The translations under genes were made by a program, and so were the position numbers. Positions 34,154 to 42,837 of a stretch of 54,629 nt of DNA are shown here, piece after piece. Location of the stretch: assembly GCF_025716945.1 (NCBI RefSeq), contig NZ_JAOVZT010000006.1, positions 20,113-74,741 of the forward strand, in the 5' to 3' direction. The notes under the pieces were generated by a model, which did no database searches, was not told where the DNA came from, and saw only the letters and a program-made list of their open reading frames with translations. Origin of the DNA: Geodermatophilus sp. YIM 151500. GTDB lineage: Bacteria > Actinomycetota > Actinomycetes > Mycobacteriales > Geodermatophilaceae. Position 1 is the first letter of the stretch; each line of letters starts with the position of its first letter.

Positions 34154-34169
34154 GTCCGCCACACCGCTA

Positions 34170-34183
34170 ATGAAACGTTTCAT
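34170..34183. promoter_or_regulatory. LacI-type operator O1 (perfect palindrome)
   Basis: ATGAAACGTTTCAT, a 14-bp perfect palindrome with central CG, placed just downstream of the predicted transcription start and overlapping the leader of the ATPase gene. Binding would block elongation or initiation. Confidence 0.8.
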
Positions 34184-34185
34184 GA

Positions 34186-35733
34186 ATGGGTGGCACCGTG
34201 GACCGAACGCAACGACCGGCGGCATCCGGCGACGTCGTCCTCGCCCTCGAGGACGTCGACAAGTCCTTCGGGGCGGTCGCCGCACTCCGCGGGGCGCGGC
34301 TCGAGCTGCGCGCCGGGGAGGCGCACGCCCTGGTCGGCGAGAACGGCGCGGGCAAGTCCACCCTGGTCAAGATCCTGGCCGGGGTGCACGCTCCGGACGG
34401 CGGGAGGCTCCTGCTCGACGGTGCCCCGGTGCACCTCGACAGCCCGGCCGCCGCCCGGGCCGCCGGCATCGCGGTCATCTACCAGGAGCCCACCCTGTTC
34501 CCCGACCTCTCGGTCGCGGAGAACATCTACATGGGCCGGCAGCCGCTCTCCGGCGGGCGGCGCATCGACCGCAGGGCGCTGGCCGCCCGCTGCCGCGAGC
34601 TGTTCGACCGGCTCGGCGTGCACATGGACCCCGACCGCCCGGCGCGCGGCCTGTCGATCGCCGACCAGCAGATGGTGGAGATCGCCAAGGCGCTCTCCTT
34701 CGACGCCCGGGTCCTGGTCATGGACGAGCCGACCGCCGCCCTGTCCGGGGTCGAGGTGGAACGCCTGTTCGCGGTGGCGCGGGCGCTGCGCGCCGCCGGA
34801 GCGGCGGTGCTGTTCATCTCGCACCGCTTCGAGGAGGTCTTCGGCCTCTGCGACCGGATCACGGTGATGCGCGACGGCCGGTGGGTGTCCACCGCCCCGA
34901 CCGCCGAGCTCACCGTGGACCAGGTGGTCCGGGCCATGGTCGGCCGCGAGGTCGCGTCGCTGTTCCCCAAGCAGGACGTCGAGGCCGGTGACGTCGTCCT
35001 CGAGGTCCGCGGGCTCACCCGCCGCGGCGTGTTCAGCGACATCTCCTTCGACGTCCGGGCCGGCGAGATCGTCGCGCTCGCCGGCCTCGTCGGCGCCGGG
35101 CGCAGCGAGGTGGTGCGCGCGGTCTTCGGGGTCGACGGGTACGACGCCGGCTCGGTCCGGGTGGGCGGCCGACCGCTGAAGAAGGGCAGCCCGGCCGCGG
35201 CGATGGCCGCCGGCATCGCGCTCGTGCCCGAGGACCGCCGCCAGCAGGGGCTGGTGATGGAGCTGTCCGTCGAGCGCAACGCCACGCTGACCCGCCGCTG
35301 GAAGCTGGCGCGGGCGGGGCTGCTCTCCACCCGCGCCGAGCGCGCCACCGCCGCCGACTGGGCGAGGAAACTGCAGGTCAAGGCGGGGAAGCTGGCCGAC
35401 CCGGTGTCCACCCTCTCCGGTGGCAACCAGCAGAAGGTCGTGCTGGCCAAGTGGCTGTCGACCGAGCCGAGGGTGTTGATCGTCGACGAGCCGACCCGCG
35501 GCATCGACGTCGGCACCAAGTCCGAGGTGCACCGCCTCATGTCCCGGCTCGCCGCCGACGGCCTGGCCGTCGTCATGGTCTCCAGCGAACTCCCGGAGGT
35601 GCTCGGCATGGCCGATCGCGTCCTCGTCATGCACGAGGGTCGCCTCGTCGACGACATCCCCCGCGCCCGCGCCGACGAGGACAGCGTGATGCTGGCCGCG
35701 ACCGGCCAGGGCGGGACGGCGGTGGTCCGGTGA
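34186..35733 (+). CDS. rhaT: Rhamnose-type sugar ABC importer, duplicated ATPase
   Basis: 515 residues with two ABC cassettes (CUT2/ribose class). The first has Walker [10 protein letters not shown], Walker [12 protein letters not shown] and weak signature [16 protein letters not shown]. The second has a degenerate Walker [10 protein letters not shown], signature [16 protein letters not shown] and Walker [13 protein letters not shown]. One canonical and one degenerate nucleotide site is the norm for this class. It drives uptake with the two permeases that follow. The symbol follows the Rhizobium rhaSTPQ nomenclature; it is not the E. coli RhaT symporter. Start ATG 34186 or GTG 34198. Stop overlaps the next start by 4 bp. 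Confidence 0.9.
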   Translation: MGGTVDRTQRPAASGDVVLALEDVDKSFGAVAALRGARLELRAGEAHALVGENGAGKSTLVKILAGVHAPDGGRLLLDGAPVHLDSPAAARAAGIAVIYQEPTLFPDLSVAENIYMGRQPLSGGRRIDRRALAARCRELFDRLGVHMDPDRPARGLSIADQQMVEIAKALSFDARVLVMDEPTAALSGVEVERLFAVARALRAAGAAVLFISHRFEEVFGLCDRITVMRDGRWVSTAPTAELTVDQVVRAMVGREVASLFPKQDVEAGDVVLEVRGLTRRGVFSDISFDVRAGEIVALAGLVGAGRSEVVRAVFGVDGYDAGSVRVGGRPLKKGSPAAAMAAGIALVPEDRRQQGLVMELSVERNATLTRRWKLARAGLLSTRAERATAADWARKLQVKAGKLADPVSTLSGGNQQKVVLAKWLSTEPRVLIVDEPTRGIDVGTKSEVHRLMSRLAADGLAVVMVSSELPEVLGMADRVLVMHEGRLVDDIPRARADEDSVMLAATGQGGTAVVR

Positions 35734-36854
35734 GCGAGCGAACGGGCTCGCCCGTGAGCACGGCGGCGCAGGGGAGCCCGCCGAGCGCGCCCGCCCCCCA
35801 CCTGCCGGACGTCGCCCCCGAGCTGGCCGCGCCCGAGCGCTCCGGGCGGCGCGGCTCGGCGCTCGTCCACCGCCTCGTCGTCGTCCGCGAGCTCGGCATC
35901 CTCGCGGCGTTGCTGCTGCTGGTCGTCGTCACGGTCGCGGTGAACCCGCGCTTCCTGTCCGGGCAGAACGTCCGCGACCTGCTGCTGTCGGCCTCCATCC
36001 TCACCGTGCTGGCCGCCGGTCAGACGATGGTGATCATCACGCGCAACGTCGACCTCTCGGTCGGCTCGGTGCTCGGACTCTCGGCGTACGCCTCCGGGAC
36101 CCTCCTGGTCACCGCCCCGGACCTGCCCGTGGTGGTCGTCGTCCTCGCCGGGATGGCGGTGGGCGCCGCGTGCGGCCTGCTCAACGGGGCGATCGTGGCG
36201 GTCGCCAAGGTGCCCTCGCTGGTGGTCACCCTCGGCACGCTGTACGCCTTCCGCGGTCTGGACTCGTTGTGGGCCAGCAGCACCGGCCGGCTGCAGATCA
36301 ACGCCGCGGACCTGCCCGCGTCCTTCAAGGCCCTCGGCGGGGCCCGCGTCCTCGGCGTCCCGGTGCTGTTCCTGATCGCCGTGGCCGTCGTCCTGGTGAT
36401 GGGCTACTACCTGCGGACCTACCGCAGCGGCCGCGAGCTGTACGGCATCGGCTCCGCGCCGGACGCCGCCCGGCTTTCCGGCATCCCCGTCGGACGGCGG
36501 GTCCTCACGGCCTTCGTCGTCAACGGCGCGCTCGCCGGCCTGGCCGGCGTCCTGTACGCCGCCCGCTTCCAGACCCTCGACACCACGGCAGGCACCGGGC
36601 AGGAGCTGTTCGTCGTCGCCGCCGCCGTGGTCGGCGGGGTGGCGATCTTCGGCGGCAGCGGCTCGGTCTACGGCGCCGCCCTGGGCGCGCTGCTCCTCAC
36701 CACGATCGGCACCGCGCTGCCGCAGCTCGGTCTCGACCCGTTCTGGCGCGACGCGGCGGTCGGGGCACTGATCATCGCCGCGATCGCCCTGGACCGGACC
36801 CTCACCCTCCGCCTCGCCGCCCGCCTCCGAGGGAGGAACGTCCGTGGCAGTTGA
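35730..36854 (+). CDS. rhaP: Rhamnose-type sugar ABC permease 1
   Basis: 374 residues. A charged, Pro-rich cytoplasmic N-terminus of about 50 residues is followed by 8-10 hydrophobic helices of the BPD_transp_2 (RbsC) type, with the conserved [21 protein letters not shown] and [22 protein letters not shown] segments. GTG 35730 overlaps the ATPase stop (GTGA); GTG 35754 is an alternative. Forms the heteromeric membrane channel with the next permease. Confidence 0.9.
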   Translation: MSERTGSPVSTAAQGSPPSAPAPHLPDVAPELAAPERSGRRGSALVHRLVVVRELGILAALLLLVVVTVAVNPRFLSGQNVRDLLLSASILTVLAAGQTMVIITRNVDLSVGSVLGLSAYASGTLLVTAPDLPVVVVVLAGMAVGAACGLLNGAIVAVAKVPSLVVTLGTLYAFRGLDSLWASSTGRLQINAADLPASFKALGGARVLGVPVLFLIAVAVVLVMGYYLRTYRSGRELYGIGSAPDAARLSGIPVGRRVLTAFVVNGALAGLAGVLYAARFQTLDTTAGTGQELFVVAAAVVGGVAIFGGSGSVYGAALGALLLTTIGTALPQLGLDPFWRDAAVGALIIAAIALDRTLTLRLAARLRGRNVRGS

Positions 36855-37881
36855 CACGACCCCCCAGTCCCCCGTGGCCGGCTCGGCCGCAGGCGGCGGC
36901 CGGGCCCCGCGCCGGCCGCTCACCCTGCCCTCGGGCAGCGTGATCACGACCTTCCTGGTGCTCTTCCTCGTGGTCGCCTCGGTCGCGGTCGAGGGCTTCG
37001 CCAGCACCCGCAACGCCGGCTTCCTGCTGCTGGACGTCGTGGTCATCGCGCTGATCGCACTGCCGCTGACGCTGATCGTGGTGACCGGGGAGATCGACCT
37101 GTCGGTCGCGAGCACGGTCGGCCTGTCCAGCGCCGTCATGGGCAAGCTCTGGTTCGCCGGCCTGCCGCTGGAGACGATCATCCCGGTCGTCCTCGTGCTC
37201 GGCGGCGTCCTCGGCGCGGTCAACGGCCTGCTCGTCACCCGGCTCGGGCTGCCCTCCCTGGCGGTCACCATCGGCACGCTCGCGTTCTACCGCGGGCTGG
37301 CGTTCGTCGTCCTCGGCGACCAGGCGGTGGCCGACTTCCCGCGGGCCTGGACGACCTGGGCGATCAGCGGCATCGGCGCGACCGGCGTCCCGGTGGTCGT
37401 CGTCCCGCTGCTGGTGCTCGTGGCGATCACGGCGGTGGCGCTGCACGCCACCCCGATCGGCCGCTCGCTCTACGCCATGGGCAACAGCGAGGACGCCGCC
37501 CGCTTCAGCGGCATCGACGTCGCGCGGACCAAGTTCTGGCTGTTCGTCGCGGCCGGGGTGATCAGCGCGCTGGGCGGCGTCTACTGGACCCTGCGCTACG
37601 GCAGCGCCCGTGCCGACAACGCCACCGGCCTGGAGCTGCAGGTGGTGGCCGCGATCCTCCTCGGTGGGGTGTCGATCTTCGGCGGCAGCGGCGGCCTGCT
37701 CGGCGTCCTGGCCGGCGCCCTGCTGCTCGCCTCGGTGCGCAACGCCCTGCAGCTGGTCAACGTGCCGGCCGACGTCCTCAACATCGTCACCGGCGCGCTG
37801 CTCATCGTCGCCGTCGTCGCCCCGCAGGTGACGGCGGAGCTCCGCCGGCGGCGACCGCGCGGGCGGCCCGCAGCCGCCTGA
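36844..37881 (+). CDS. rhaQ: Rhamnose-type sugar ABC permease 2
   Basis: 345 residues of the same RbsC class as its neighbour: VTGEIDLSVASTVGLSSAVMG, LPSLAVTIGTLAFYRGLA, MGNSEDAARFSGIDV and GGVSIFGGSGGLLGVLAGALLL. GTG 36844 starts 11 bp inside the end of permease 1 and follows GAGGGAGGAAC, indicating tight translational coupling. An obligate partner in the heteromeric channel. Confidence 0.9.
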   Translation: MAVDTTPQSPVAGSAAGGGRAPRRPLTLPSGSVITTFLVLFLVVASVAVEGFASTRNAGFLLLDVVVIALIALPLTLIVVTGEIDLSVASTVGLSSAVMGKLWFAGLPLETIIPVVLVLGGVLGAVNGLLVTRLGLPSLAVTIGTLAFYRGLAFVVLGDQAVADFPRAWTTWAISGIGATGVPVVVVPLLVLVAITAVALHATPIGRSLYAMGNSEDAARFSGIDVARTKFWLFVAAGVISALGGVYWTLRYGSARADNATGLELQVVAAILLGGVSIFGGSGGLLGVLAGALLLASVRNALQLVNVPADVLNIVTGALLIVAVVAPQVTAELRRRRPRGRPAAA

Positions 37882-37889
37882 CGAGCGAT

Positions 37890-37909
37890 CCGTCCGCGAC
37901 CGCGGACGG
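37890..37909 (+). terminator. Intra-operon hairpin between permease 2 and binding protein
   Basis: CCGTCCGCG and CGCGGACGG separated by AC, 9-bp arms, with no T-run. It may stabilise or separate the 3' binding-protein message, which usually must be more abundant than permease mRNA. Confidence 0.55.
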
Positions 37910-37959
37910 TCCCCACAGACCCCGGCCACCGGTGCCGGCGCACCCCAGAGAGGGAACCA

Positions 37960-39048
37960 ATGTCCAGCTTCCTGACCGGCCGTCGGCTGCGCGGCGGCCT
38001 GACCGGCGTCGCCGTGGCGGCGCTGGTGCTCACCACCGCGGCCTGCGGCGGCACCACGCGCGGCGAGGAGGAGAGCTCCGGGTCCGGCACGGACGGCGCG
38101 GCCGCCAGTGCCGACCCGAACGCGGAGATCCCCTCGGGCCTGGCCGTCGCCTTCCTGCCCAAGCAGGTGAACAACCCCTACTTCGACGTCGCCGCTGCCG
38201 GTGCCGACGCCGCGGTGTCCGAGATCGAGGGCGAGTTCACCCAGACCGGGCCCTCGGAGGCCAGCGCCTCGTCGCAGGTGAGCTACATCAACACGCTGAC
38301 CCAGCAGGGCTCCGACGTCATCCTGACCTCGGCCAACGACCCGAACGCCATCTGCAGCGCGCTCGACCAGGCCCGGTCGGCCGGTGCGGCCGTCGTGACC
38401 TTCGACTCGGACACCAGCCCCGACTGCCGCGACCTGTTCGTCAACCAGGCGACCGCCGAGGGCATCGCGCAGAGCCAGGTCGACATCATGGCCGAGCAGA
38501 TCGGCGGCGCCGGGCAGGTCGCCATCCTGTCGGCCACGGCCAACGCCACGAACCAGAACGCGTGGATCGAGCTCATGGAGCAGTACGCCGCCGAGCAGTA
38601 CCCGGAGATGGAGATCGTGGCCACGGTCTACGGCGACGACGAGGACGAGAAGTCCTTCCAGGAGACCCAGGGTCTGCTGCAGACCTACCCGGAGCTCGAG
38701 GGCATCATCTCGCCGACGACCGTCGGCATCGCGGCGGCGGCCCGCTACCTGTCGGGGTCCGAGTACAAGGGCCGGGTCGCGCTGACCGGTCTGGGCACGC
38801 CGAACCAGCTGCGGGAGTACGTCGAGGACGGCACGGTGCAGGCGTTCGCGCTGTGGAACCCCGAGGAGCTGGGTTACCTGGCCGCGCACGCCGGCGCCGC
38901 CCTGGCGGCCGGTCGGATCACCGGTCAGGAGGGCGAGACCTTCGAGGCCGGTGAGCTCGGCGAGTACACGATCGGGGCGGACGGCGTCGTGGTCCTCGGC
39001 GAACCGACGGTCTTCACCGCGGACAACATCGGCGAGTTCGACTTCTGA
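37960..39048 (+). CDS. rhaS: Rhamnose-binding lipoprotein of the ABC importer
   Basis: 362 residues. A lipoprotein signal (RRLRGG then a hydrophobic run GLTGVAVAALVLTT) ends in a lipobox with cysteine at AACGG (about residue 29), so it is anchored outside the membrane. The remainder is a type I periplasmic-binding fold: AVAFLPKQVNNPYFDVAAAGA, DVILTSANDPNAICSALDQA, VVTFDSDTSPDCRDLFVNQA, ISPTTVGIAAAARYL, VALTGLGTPNQL. The QVNNPYFD motif is typical of rhamnose/AI-2-like binding proteins. AGAGAGGGAAC precedes ATG 37960. Sugar specificity is inferred from the operon. Confidence 0.9.
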   Translation: MSSFLTGRRLRGGLTGVAVAALVLTTAACGGTTRGEEESSGSGTDGAAASADPNAEIPSGLAVAFLPKQVNNPYFDVAAAGADAAVSEIEGEFTQTGPSEASASSQVSYINTLTQQGSDVILTSANDPNAICSALDQARSAGAAVVTFDSDTSPDCRDLFVNQATAEGIAQSQVDIMAEQIGGAGQVAILSATANATNQNAWIELMEQYAAEQYPEMEIVATVYGDDEDEKSFQETQGLLQTYPELEGIISPTTVGIAAAARYLSGSEYKGRVALTGLGTPNQLREYVEDGTVQAFALWNPEELGYLAAHAGAALAAGRITGQEGETFEAGELGEYTIGADGVVVLGEPTVFTADNIGEFDF

Positions 39049-39064
39049 CCCTCGCCGTCCCAGC

Positions 39065-39105
39065 TCCTGCCGCCGCCGGCCGAGGCCCGGCCGGCGGCGG
39101 CAGGA
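39065..39105 (+). terminator. Strong intra-operon hairpin between rhaS and rhaM
   Basis: A perfect 17-bp stem (39065-39081 with 39089-39105), loop GAGGCCC, almost entirely G/C, no T-run. It could cause partial termination or protect the rhaS mRNA 3' end. Confidence 0.7.
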
Positions 39106-39134
39106 CCCCGCCAGCACCGACCCCGAGGAACCCC

Positions 39135-39512
39135 GTGCCCCGCGTCTGCTTCACCCTCCAGGTCCGGCCCGACCGGCTCGACGACTACCGCGAGCGGCAC
39201 GCCGCCGTCTGGCCGGAGATGCTCCGCGCGCTGCGCGACGCCGGCTGGCGCGACTACCGGCTCTTCCTGCGCGACGACGGCCTGCTCGTGGGCACCGTCG
39301 ACGTCGACGACCTCGCCGCCGCCCAGGCCGCCGTGGACGCCACCGAGGTGAGCGCCCGGTGGGAGGCGGAGATGGCGCCCCTCTTCACCGCGGGCACCGA
39401 CGGCCGCGGCAAGTCCTCGCTCGACCTCGTGTTCGACCTCGACGCCCAGCTCGCGGCTCTCGGCGAGCCCGGGTCCCAGCCCACCACCGCACGCACTGGA
39501 GACCGACCGTGA
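39135..39512 (+). CDS. rhaM: L-rhamnose mutarotase
   Basis: 125 residues. Interconverts alpha- and beta-L-rhamnose before isomerisation. Family signature: RVCFTLQVRPDRLDDYRERH, VWPEMLRALRDAGWRDYRLFLRDDGLLVG and RWEAEMAPLF, with the conserved His near residue 22. The C-terminal 25 residues are an unstructured extension. GTG 39135 follows GAGGAACCCC; the stop overlaps the isomerase start by 4 bp. Confidence 0.92.
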   Translation: MPRVCFTLQVRPDRLDDYRERHAAVWPEMLRALRDAGWRDYRLFLRDDGLLVGTVDVDDLAAAQAAVDATEVSARWEAEMAPLFTAGTDGRGKSSLDLVFDLDAQLAALGEPGSQPTTARTGDRP

Positions 39513-40678
39513 CCACCTCCCAGGCCCGTGCCCTCGAGGCGCTGGCCGCCCAGACCATCGAGCTGCCCTCCTGGGCGTTCGGCAACTCCGGCACCCGGTT
39601 CAAGGTCTTCGGCCAGCCGGGCGTCGCCCGGAACCCGTACGAGAAGCTCGAGGACGCCGCGCAGGTGCACCGGTACACCGGCGCCGCGCCCCGGGTGTCG
39701 CTGCACATCCCGTGGGACAGGGTCGACGACTTCGGCAAGCTGGCCGCCCACGCCGCCGACCTCGGCGTCCGGATCGGCGGCATCAACTCCAACCTCTTCC
39801 AGGACGACGACTACCGGCTCGGCTCGCTGACGCACCCCGACGAGGCGGTCCGGCGCAAGGCCGTGGACCACCACGCCGAGTGCGTCGAGATCATGCGGCA
39901 GACCGGCTCCACCGACCTGAAGATCTGGCTGCCGGACGGCACCAACTACCCGGGTCAGGACGACCTGCGGGCCCGGCAGGACCGGCTGGCCGACTCGCTG
40001 CAGCAGGTCTACGCCATGCTCGACCCCGGGCACCGGCTGCTGCTCGAGTACAAGTTCTTCGAGCCGTACTTCTACGCGATGGACGTCCCCGACTGGGGCA
40101 CCTCGCTGGTGCACTGCCTGGCCCTCGGCGACCGGGCGCAGGTGGTGCTGGACACCGGCCACCACGCGCCGGGCACCAACATCGAGTTCATCGTGATGCA
40201 GCTGCTGCGGCTGGACCGGCTCGGCGCCTTCGACTTCAACTCGCGCAACTACGCCGACGACGACCTGATCGTCGGTTCCGCCGACCCGTTCCAGCTGTTC
40301 CGGATCATGAACGAGATCGTCGCCGCCGGCGCGCTGGCACCGGAGTCCGGCGTCAACTTCATGCTCGACCAGTGCCACAACATCGAGCCGAAGATCCCCG
40401 GCCAGATCCGCTCGGTGATGAACGTGCAGGAGGCCACGGCCAAGGCGCTGCTGGTCGACCGGGAGGCGCTGGCCGCGGCGCAGCGCTCCGGTGACGTGCT
40501 GGCCGCGCACGGGGCGCTGATGGACGCCTACTCGACCGACGTCCGGCCGCTGCTGGCCGAGCTGCGCGGGTCGACGGGCCTCGATCCCGACCCCTACGCC
40601 GCCTACGCCCGCTCCGGCCACCAGGAGCGCATCGCCCGCGAGCGCGTCGGCGGCCAGCAGGCCGGCTGGGGCGCCTGA
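39509..40678 (+). CDS. rhaI: L-rhamnose isomerase (RhaI class)
   Basis: 389 residues. Converts L-rhamnose to L-rhamnulose. It belongs to the xylose-isomerase-like TIM barrel class found in Pseudomonas stutzeri and Rhizobium (RhaI), not the E. coli RhaA class. Metal ligands fit EYKFFEPYFY, LDTGHHAPGTNIE and DFNSRNYADDDLIVGS. The substrate region is GINSNLFQDDDYRLGSL. GTG 39509 overlaps rhaM (GTGA). Followed within 3 nt by dyad element copy D. Confidence 0.93.
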   Translation: MTTSQARALEALAAQTIELPSWAFGNSGTRFKVFGQPGVARNPYEKLEDAAQVHRYTGAAPRVSLHIPWDRVDDFGKLAAHAADLGVRIGGINSNLFQDDDYRLGSLTHPDEAVRRKAVDHHAECVEIMRQTGSTDLKIWLPDGTNYPGQDDLRARQDRLADSLQQVYAMLDPGHRLLLEYKFFEPYFYAMDVPDWGTSLVHCLALGDRAQVVLDTGHHAPGTNIEFIVMQLLRLDRLGAFDFNSRNYADDDLIVGSADPFQLFRIMNEIVAAGALAPESGVNFMLDQCHNIEPKIPGQIRSVMNVQEATAKALLVDREALAAAQRSGDVLAAHGALMDAYSTDVRPLLAELRGSTGLDPDPYAAYARSGHQERIARERVGGQQAGWGA

Positions 40679-40680
40679 AA

Positions 40681-40740
40681 GAGGACCCTCCTGCCCCCCA
40701 CCCCTCGCACGCTCGGGGCGGGCCCCCGCAGGAGGGCCGT
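40681..40740. repeat. Intergenic dyad element, copy D
   Basis: Arms GGACCCTCCTGC and GCAGGAGGGCC around CCCCCCACCCCTCGCACGCT. It lies directly after the rhaI stop, inside the rhamnose operon. The centre is the reverse complement of the centres of copies B and C. Could give partial termination before the aldolase and kinase genes. Confidence 0.65.
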
Positions 40741-40741
40741 T

Positions 40742-40777
40742 CCAGTACGTCACCGATTTCCAGCACGTCACCGATGA
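40742..40777 (+). repeat. Imperfect 18-bp tandem repeat before rhaEW
   Basis: CCAGTACGTCACCGATTT and CCAGCACGTCACCGATGA, 15 of 18 bases identical, immediately upstream of the ribosome-binding region (GAGAGGA) of the aldolase/dehydrogenase gene. Function unknown; possibly a regulator or RNA-structure site. Confidence 0.65.
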
Positions 40778-40790
40778 GAGGACTTCCGAC

Positions 40791-42827
40791 GTGACGAACC
40801 CCGTGGTCGGCGAGCTGATCGAGCGGAGCAACCGGCTCGGCGCGGACCCACGCAACACCAACTACGCCGGTGGCAACACCTCCGCCACGGGCACCGGGAC
40901 CGACCCGGTGACCGGTCGGCCGGTCGAGCTGGTCTGGGTCAAGGGCTCCGGCGGCGACCTGGGCACCCTGACCGCGAGCGGCCTGGCCGTCCTGCGGCTG
41001 GACCGGCTCCGCTCGCTGGTCGACGTCTACCCGGGCGTCGAGCGGGAGGACGAGATGGTCGCCGCGTTCGACTACTGCCTGCACGGCCGGGGCGGCGCGG
41101 CGCCCTCGATCGACACCGCGATGCACGGCCTGGTCGAGGCCGCGCACGTCGACCACCTGCACCCCGACTCCGGCATCGCCCTGGCGACGGCGGCCGACGG
41201 CGAACGGCTGACCCGCGAGTGCTTCGGCGACCGCGTCGTGTGGGTGCCGTGGCGGCGGCCCGGCTTCCAGCTGGGCCTGGACATCGCCGCGATCAAGGAG
41301 AAGAACCCGCAGGCGATCGGCTGCATCCTGGGCGGGCACGGCATCACCGCCTGGGGCGCGACCAGCGAGCAGTGCGAGGCCAACAGCCTCGAGATCATCC
41401 GGACCGCGGAGCGGTTCCTCGCCGAGCGCGGGACGGCCGAGCCGTTCGGCGCCGTCGTCCCCGGCTTCGAGCCGCTGCCCGACGTCGAGCGGCGCCACCG
41501 GGCGGCCGCGCTCGCACCGGTGGTCCGCGGCCTGGCCAGCACCGACAAGCCGCAGGTCGGGCACTTCACCGACTCCGACGTCGTGCTGGAGTTCCTCTCC
41601 CGGGAGAAGCTGCAGCCCCTCGCTGCGCTCGGCACCTCCTGCCCCGACCACTTCCTGCGCACCAAGGTGCGGCCGCTGGTGGTCGACCTGCCGGCGACGG
41701 CGAGCACCGACGAGGTGGTGCAGCGGCTCCAGGAGCTGCACGCGGACTACCGCGCGGAGTACGCCGCCTACTACCGGCGCCACGCGACCCCCGACAGCCC
41801 GCCCATGCGCGGCGCCGACCCGGCGATCGTGCTCGTCCCCGGCGTGGGCATGTTCAGCTTCGGCGCGAACAAGCAGACCGCCCGCGTGGCCGGCGAGTTC
41901 TACGTCAACGCGATCAACGTGATGCGCGGCGCCGAGGCGGTCTCGACCTACGCGCCGATCGACGAGAGCGAGAAGTTCCGCATCGAGTACTGGGCGCTGG
42001 AGGAGGCCAAGCTCCAGCGGATGCCGAGGCCGGCGCCGCTGGCCGCGCGGGTCGCGCTGGTCACCGGCGCGGCGTCCGGCATCGGCAGGGCCATCGCGCA
42101 CCGGCTGGCCCGCGAGGGGGCCTGCGTGGTGGTCGCCGACCTGGACCTGCAGAAGGCGCAGGACGCCGCCGCGGAGATCGGGTCGCCGGACGTCGCCGTC
42201 GGCGTGGCCGCCGACGTGTCGGACGCCGAGGCGGTGGCCGCCGCCTTCCGCGAGGCCTGCCTGGCCTTCGGCGGGGTCGACCTGGTCGTCAACAACGCCG
42301 GCCTGTCGATCTCCAAGCCGCTGCTGGAGACCACCGAGCGCGACTGGGACCTGCAGCACGACGTGATGGCCAAGGGCAGCTTCCTGGTCTCCCGCGAGGC
42401 GGCCCGGATCATGATCGACCAGGGCCTGGGCGGCGACATCGTCTACATCTCCAGCAAGAACTCGCTGTTCGCCGGCCCGAACAACATCGCCTACGGCGCC
42501 ACCAAGGCCGACCAGGCCCACCAGGTCCGGCTGCTGGCCGCGGAGCTGGGCGAGCACCAGATCCGGGTCAACGGCATCAACCCGGACGGCGTCGTCCGCG
42601 GGTCGGGCATCTTCGCCGGCGGCTGGGGCGCGTCCCGGGCGGCGGTGTACGGCGTCCCGGAGGAGGAGCTCGGCGAGTTCTACGCCCGGCGGACGCTGCT
42701 CAAGCGCGAGGTGCTGCCCGACCACGTCGCCGACGCGGTCTTCGCCCTCACCGGCGGCGACCTGACCCGGACGACGGGACTGCACGTCCCGGTCGACTCC
42801 GGCGTCGCCGCGGCCTTCCTCCGCTGA
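40791..42827 (+). CDS. rhaEW: Bifunctional rhamnulose-1-phosphate aldolase / L-lactaldehyde dehydrogenase
   Basis: 678 residues in two parts. The N-terminal class II aldolase (about 1-400) has zinc ligands in AAHVDHLHPDS (H122, H124 region) and a later His in GGHGIT; it splits L-rhamnulose-1-phosphate to DHAP and L-lactaldehyde. The C-terminal short-chain dehydrogenase (about 415-678) has TGAASGIG (425-432), NNAG, ISSKNS and YGATK (Y568, K572), and oxidises lactaldehyde to L-lactate. This fusion is the alternative to separate RhaD and aldehyde dehydrogenase. Its product feeds LutABC encoded upstream. GTG 40791 follows GAGAGGACTTCCGAC. Confidence 0.93.
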   Translation: MTNPVVGELIERSNRLGADPRNTNYAGGNTSATGTGTDPVTGRPVELVWVKGSGGDLGTLTASGLAVLRLDRLRSLVDVYPGVEREDEMVAAFDYCLHGRGGAAPSIDTAMHGLVEAAHVDHLHPDSGIALATAADGERLTRECFGDRVVWVPWRRPGFQLGLDIAAIKEKNPQAIGCILGGHGITAWGATSEQCEANSLEIIRTAERFLAERGTAEPFGAVVPGFEPLPDVERRHRAAALAPVVRGLASTDKPQVGHFTDSDVVLEFLSREKLQPLAALGTSCPDHFLRTKVRPLVVDLPATASTDEVVQRLQELHADYRAEYAAYYRRHATPDSPPMRGADPAIVLVPGVGMFSFGANKQTARVAGEFYVNAINVMRGAEAVSTYAPIDESEKFRIEYWALEEAKLQRMPRPAPLAARVALVTGAASGIGRAIAHRLAREGACVVVADLDLQKAQDAAAEIGSPDVAVGVAADVSDAEAVAAAFREACLAFGGVDLVVNNAGLSISKPLLETTERDWDLQHDVMAKGSFLVSREAARIMIDQGLGGDIVYISSKNSLFAGPNNIAYGATKADQAHQVRLLAAELGEHQIRVNGINPDGVVRGSGIFAGGWGASRAAVYGVPEEELGEFYARRTLLKREVLPDHVADAVFALTGGDLTRTTGLHVPVDSGVAAAFLR

Positions 42828-42837
42828 CGGAGCGGCG

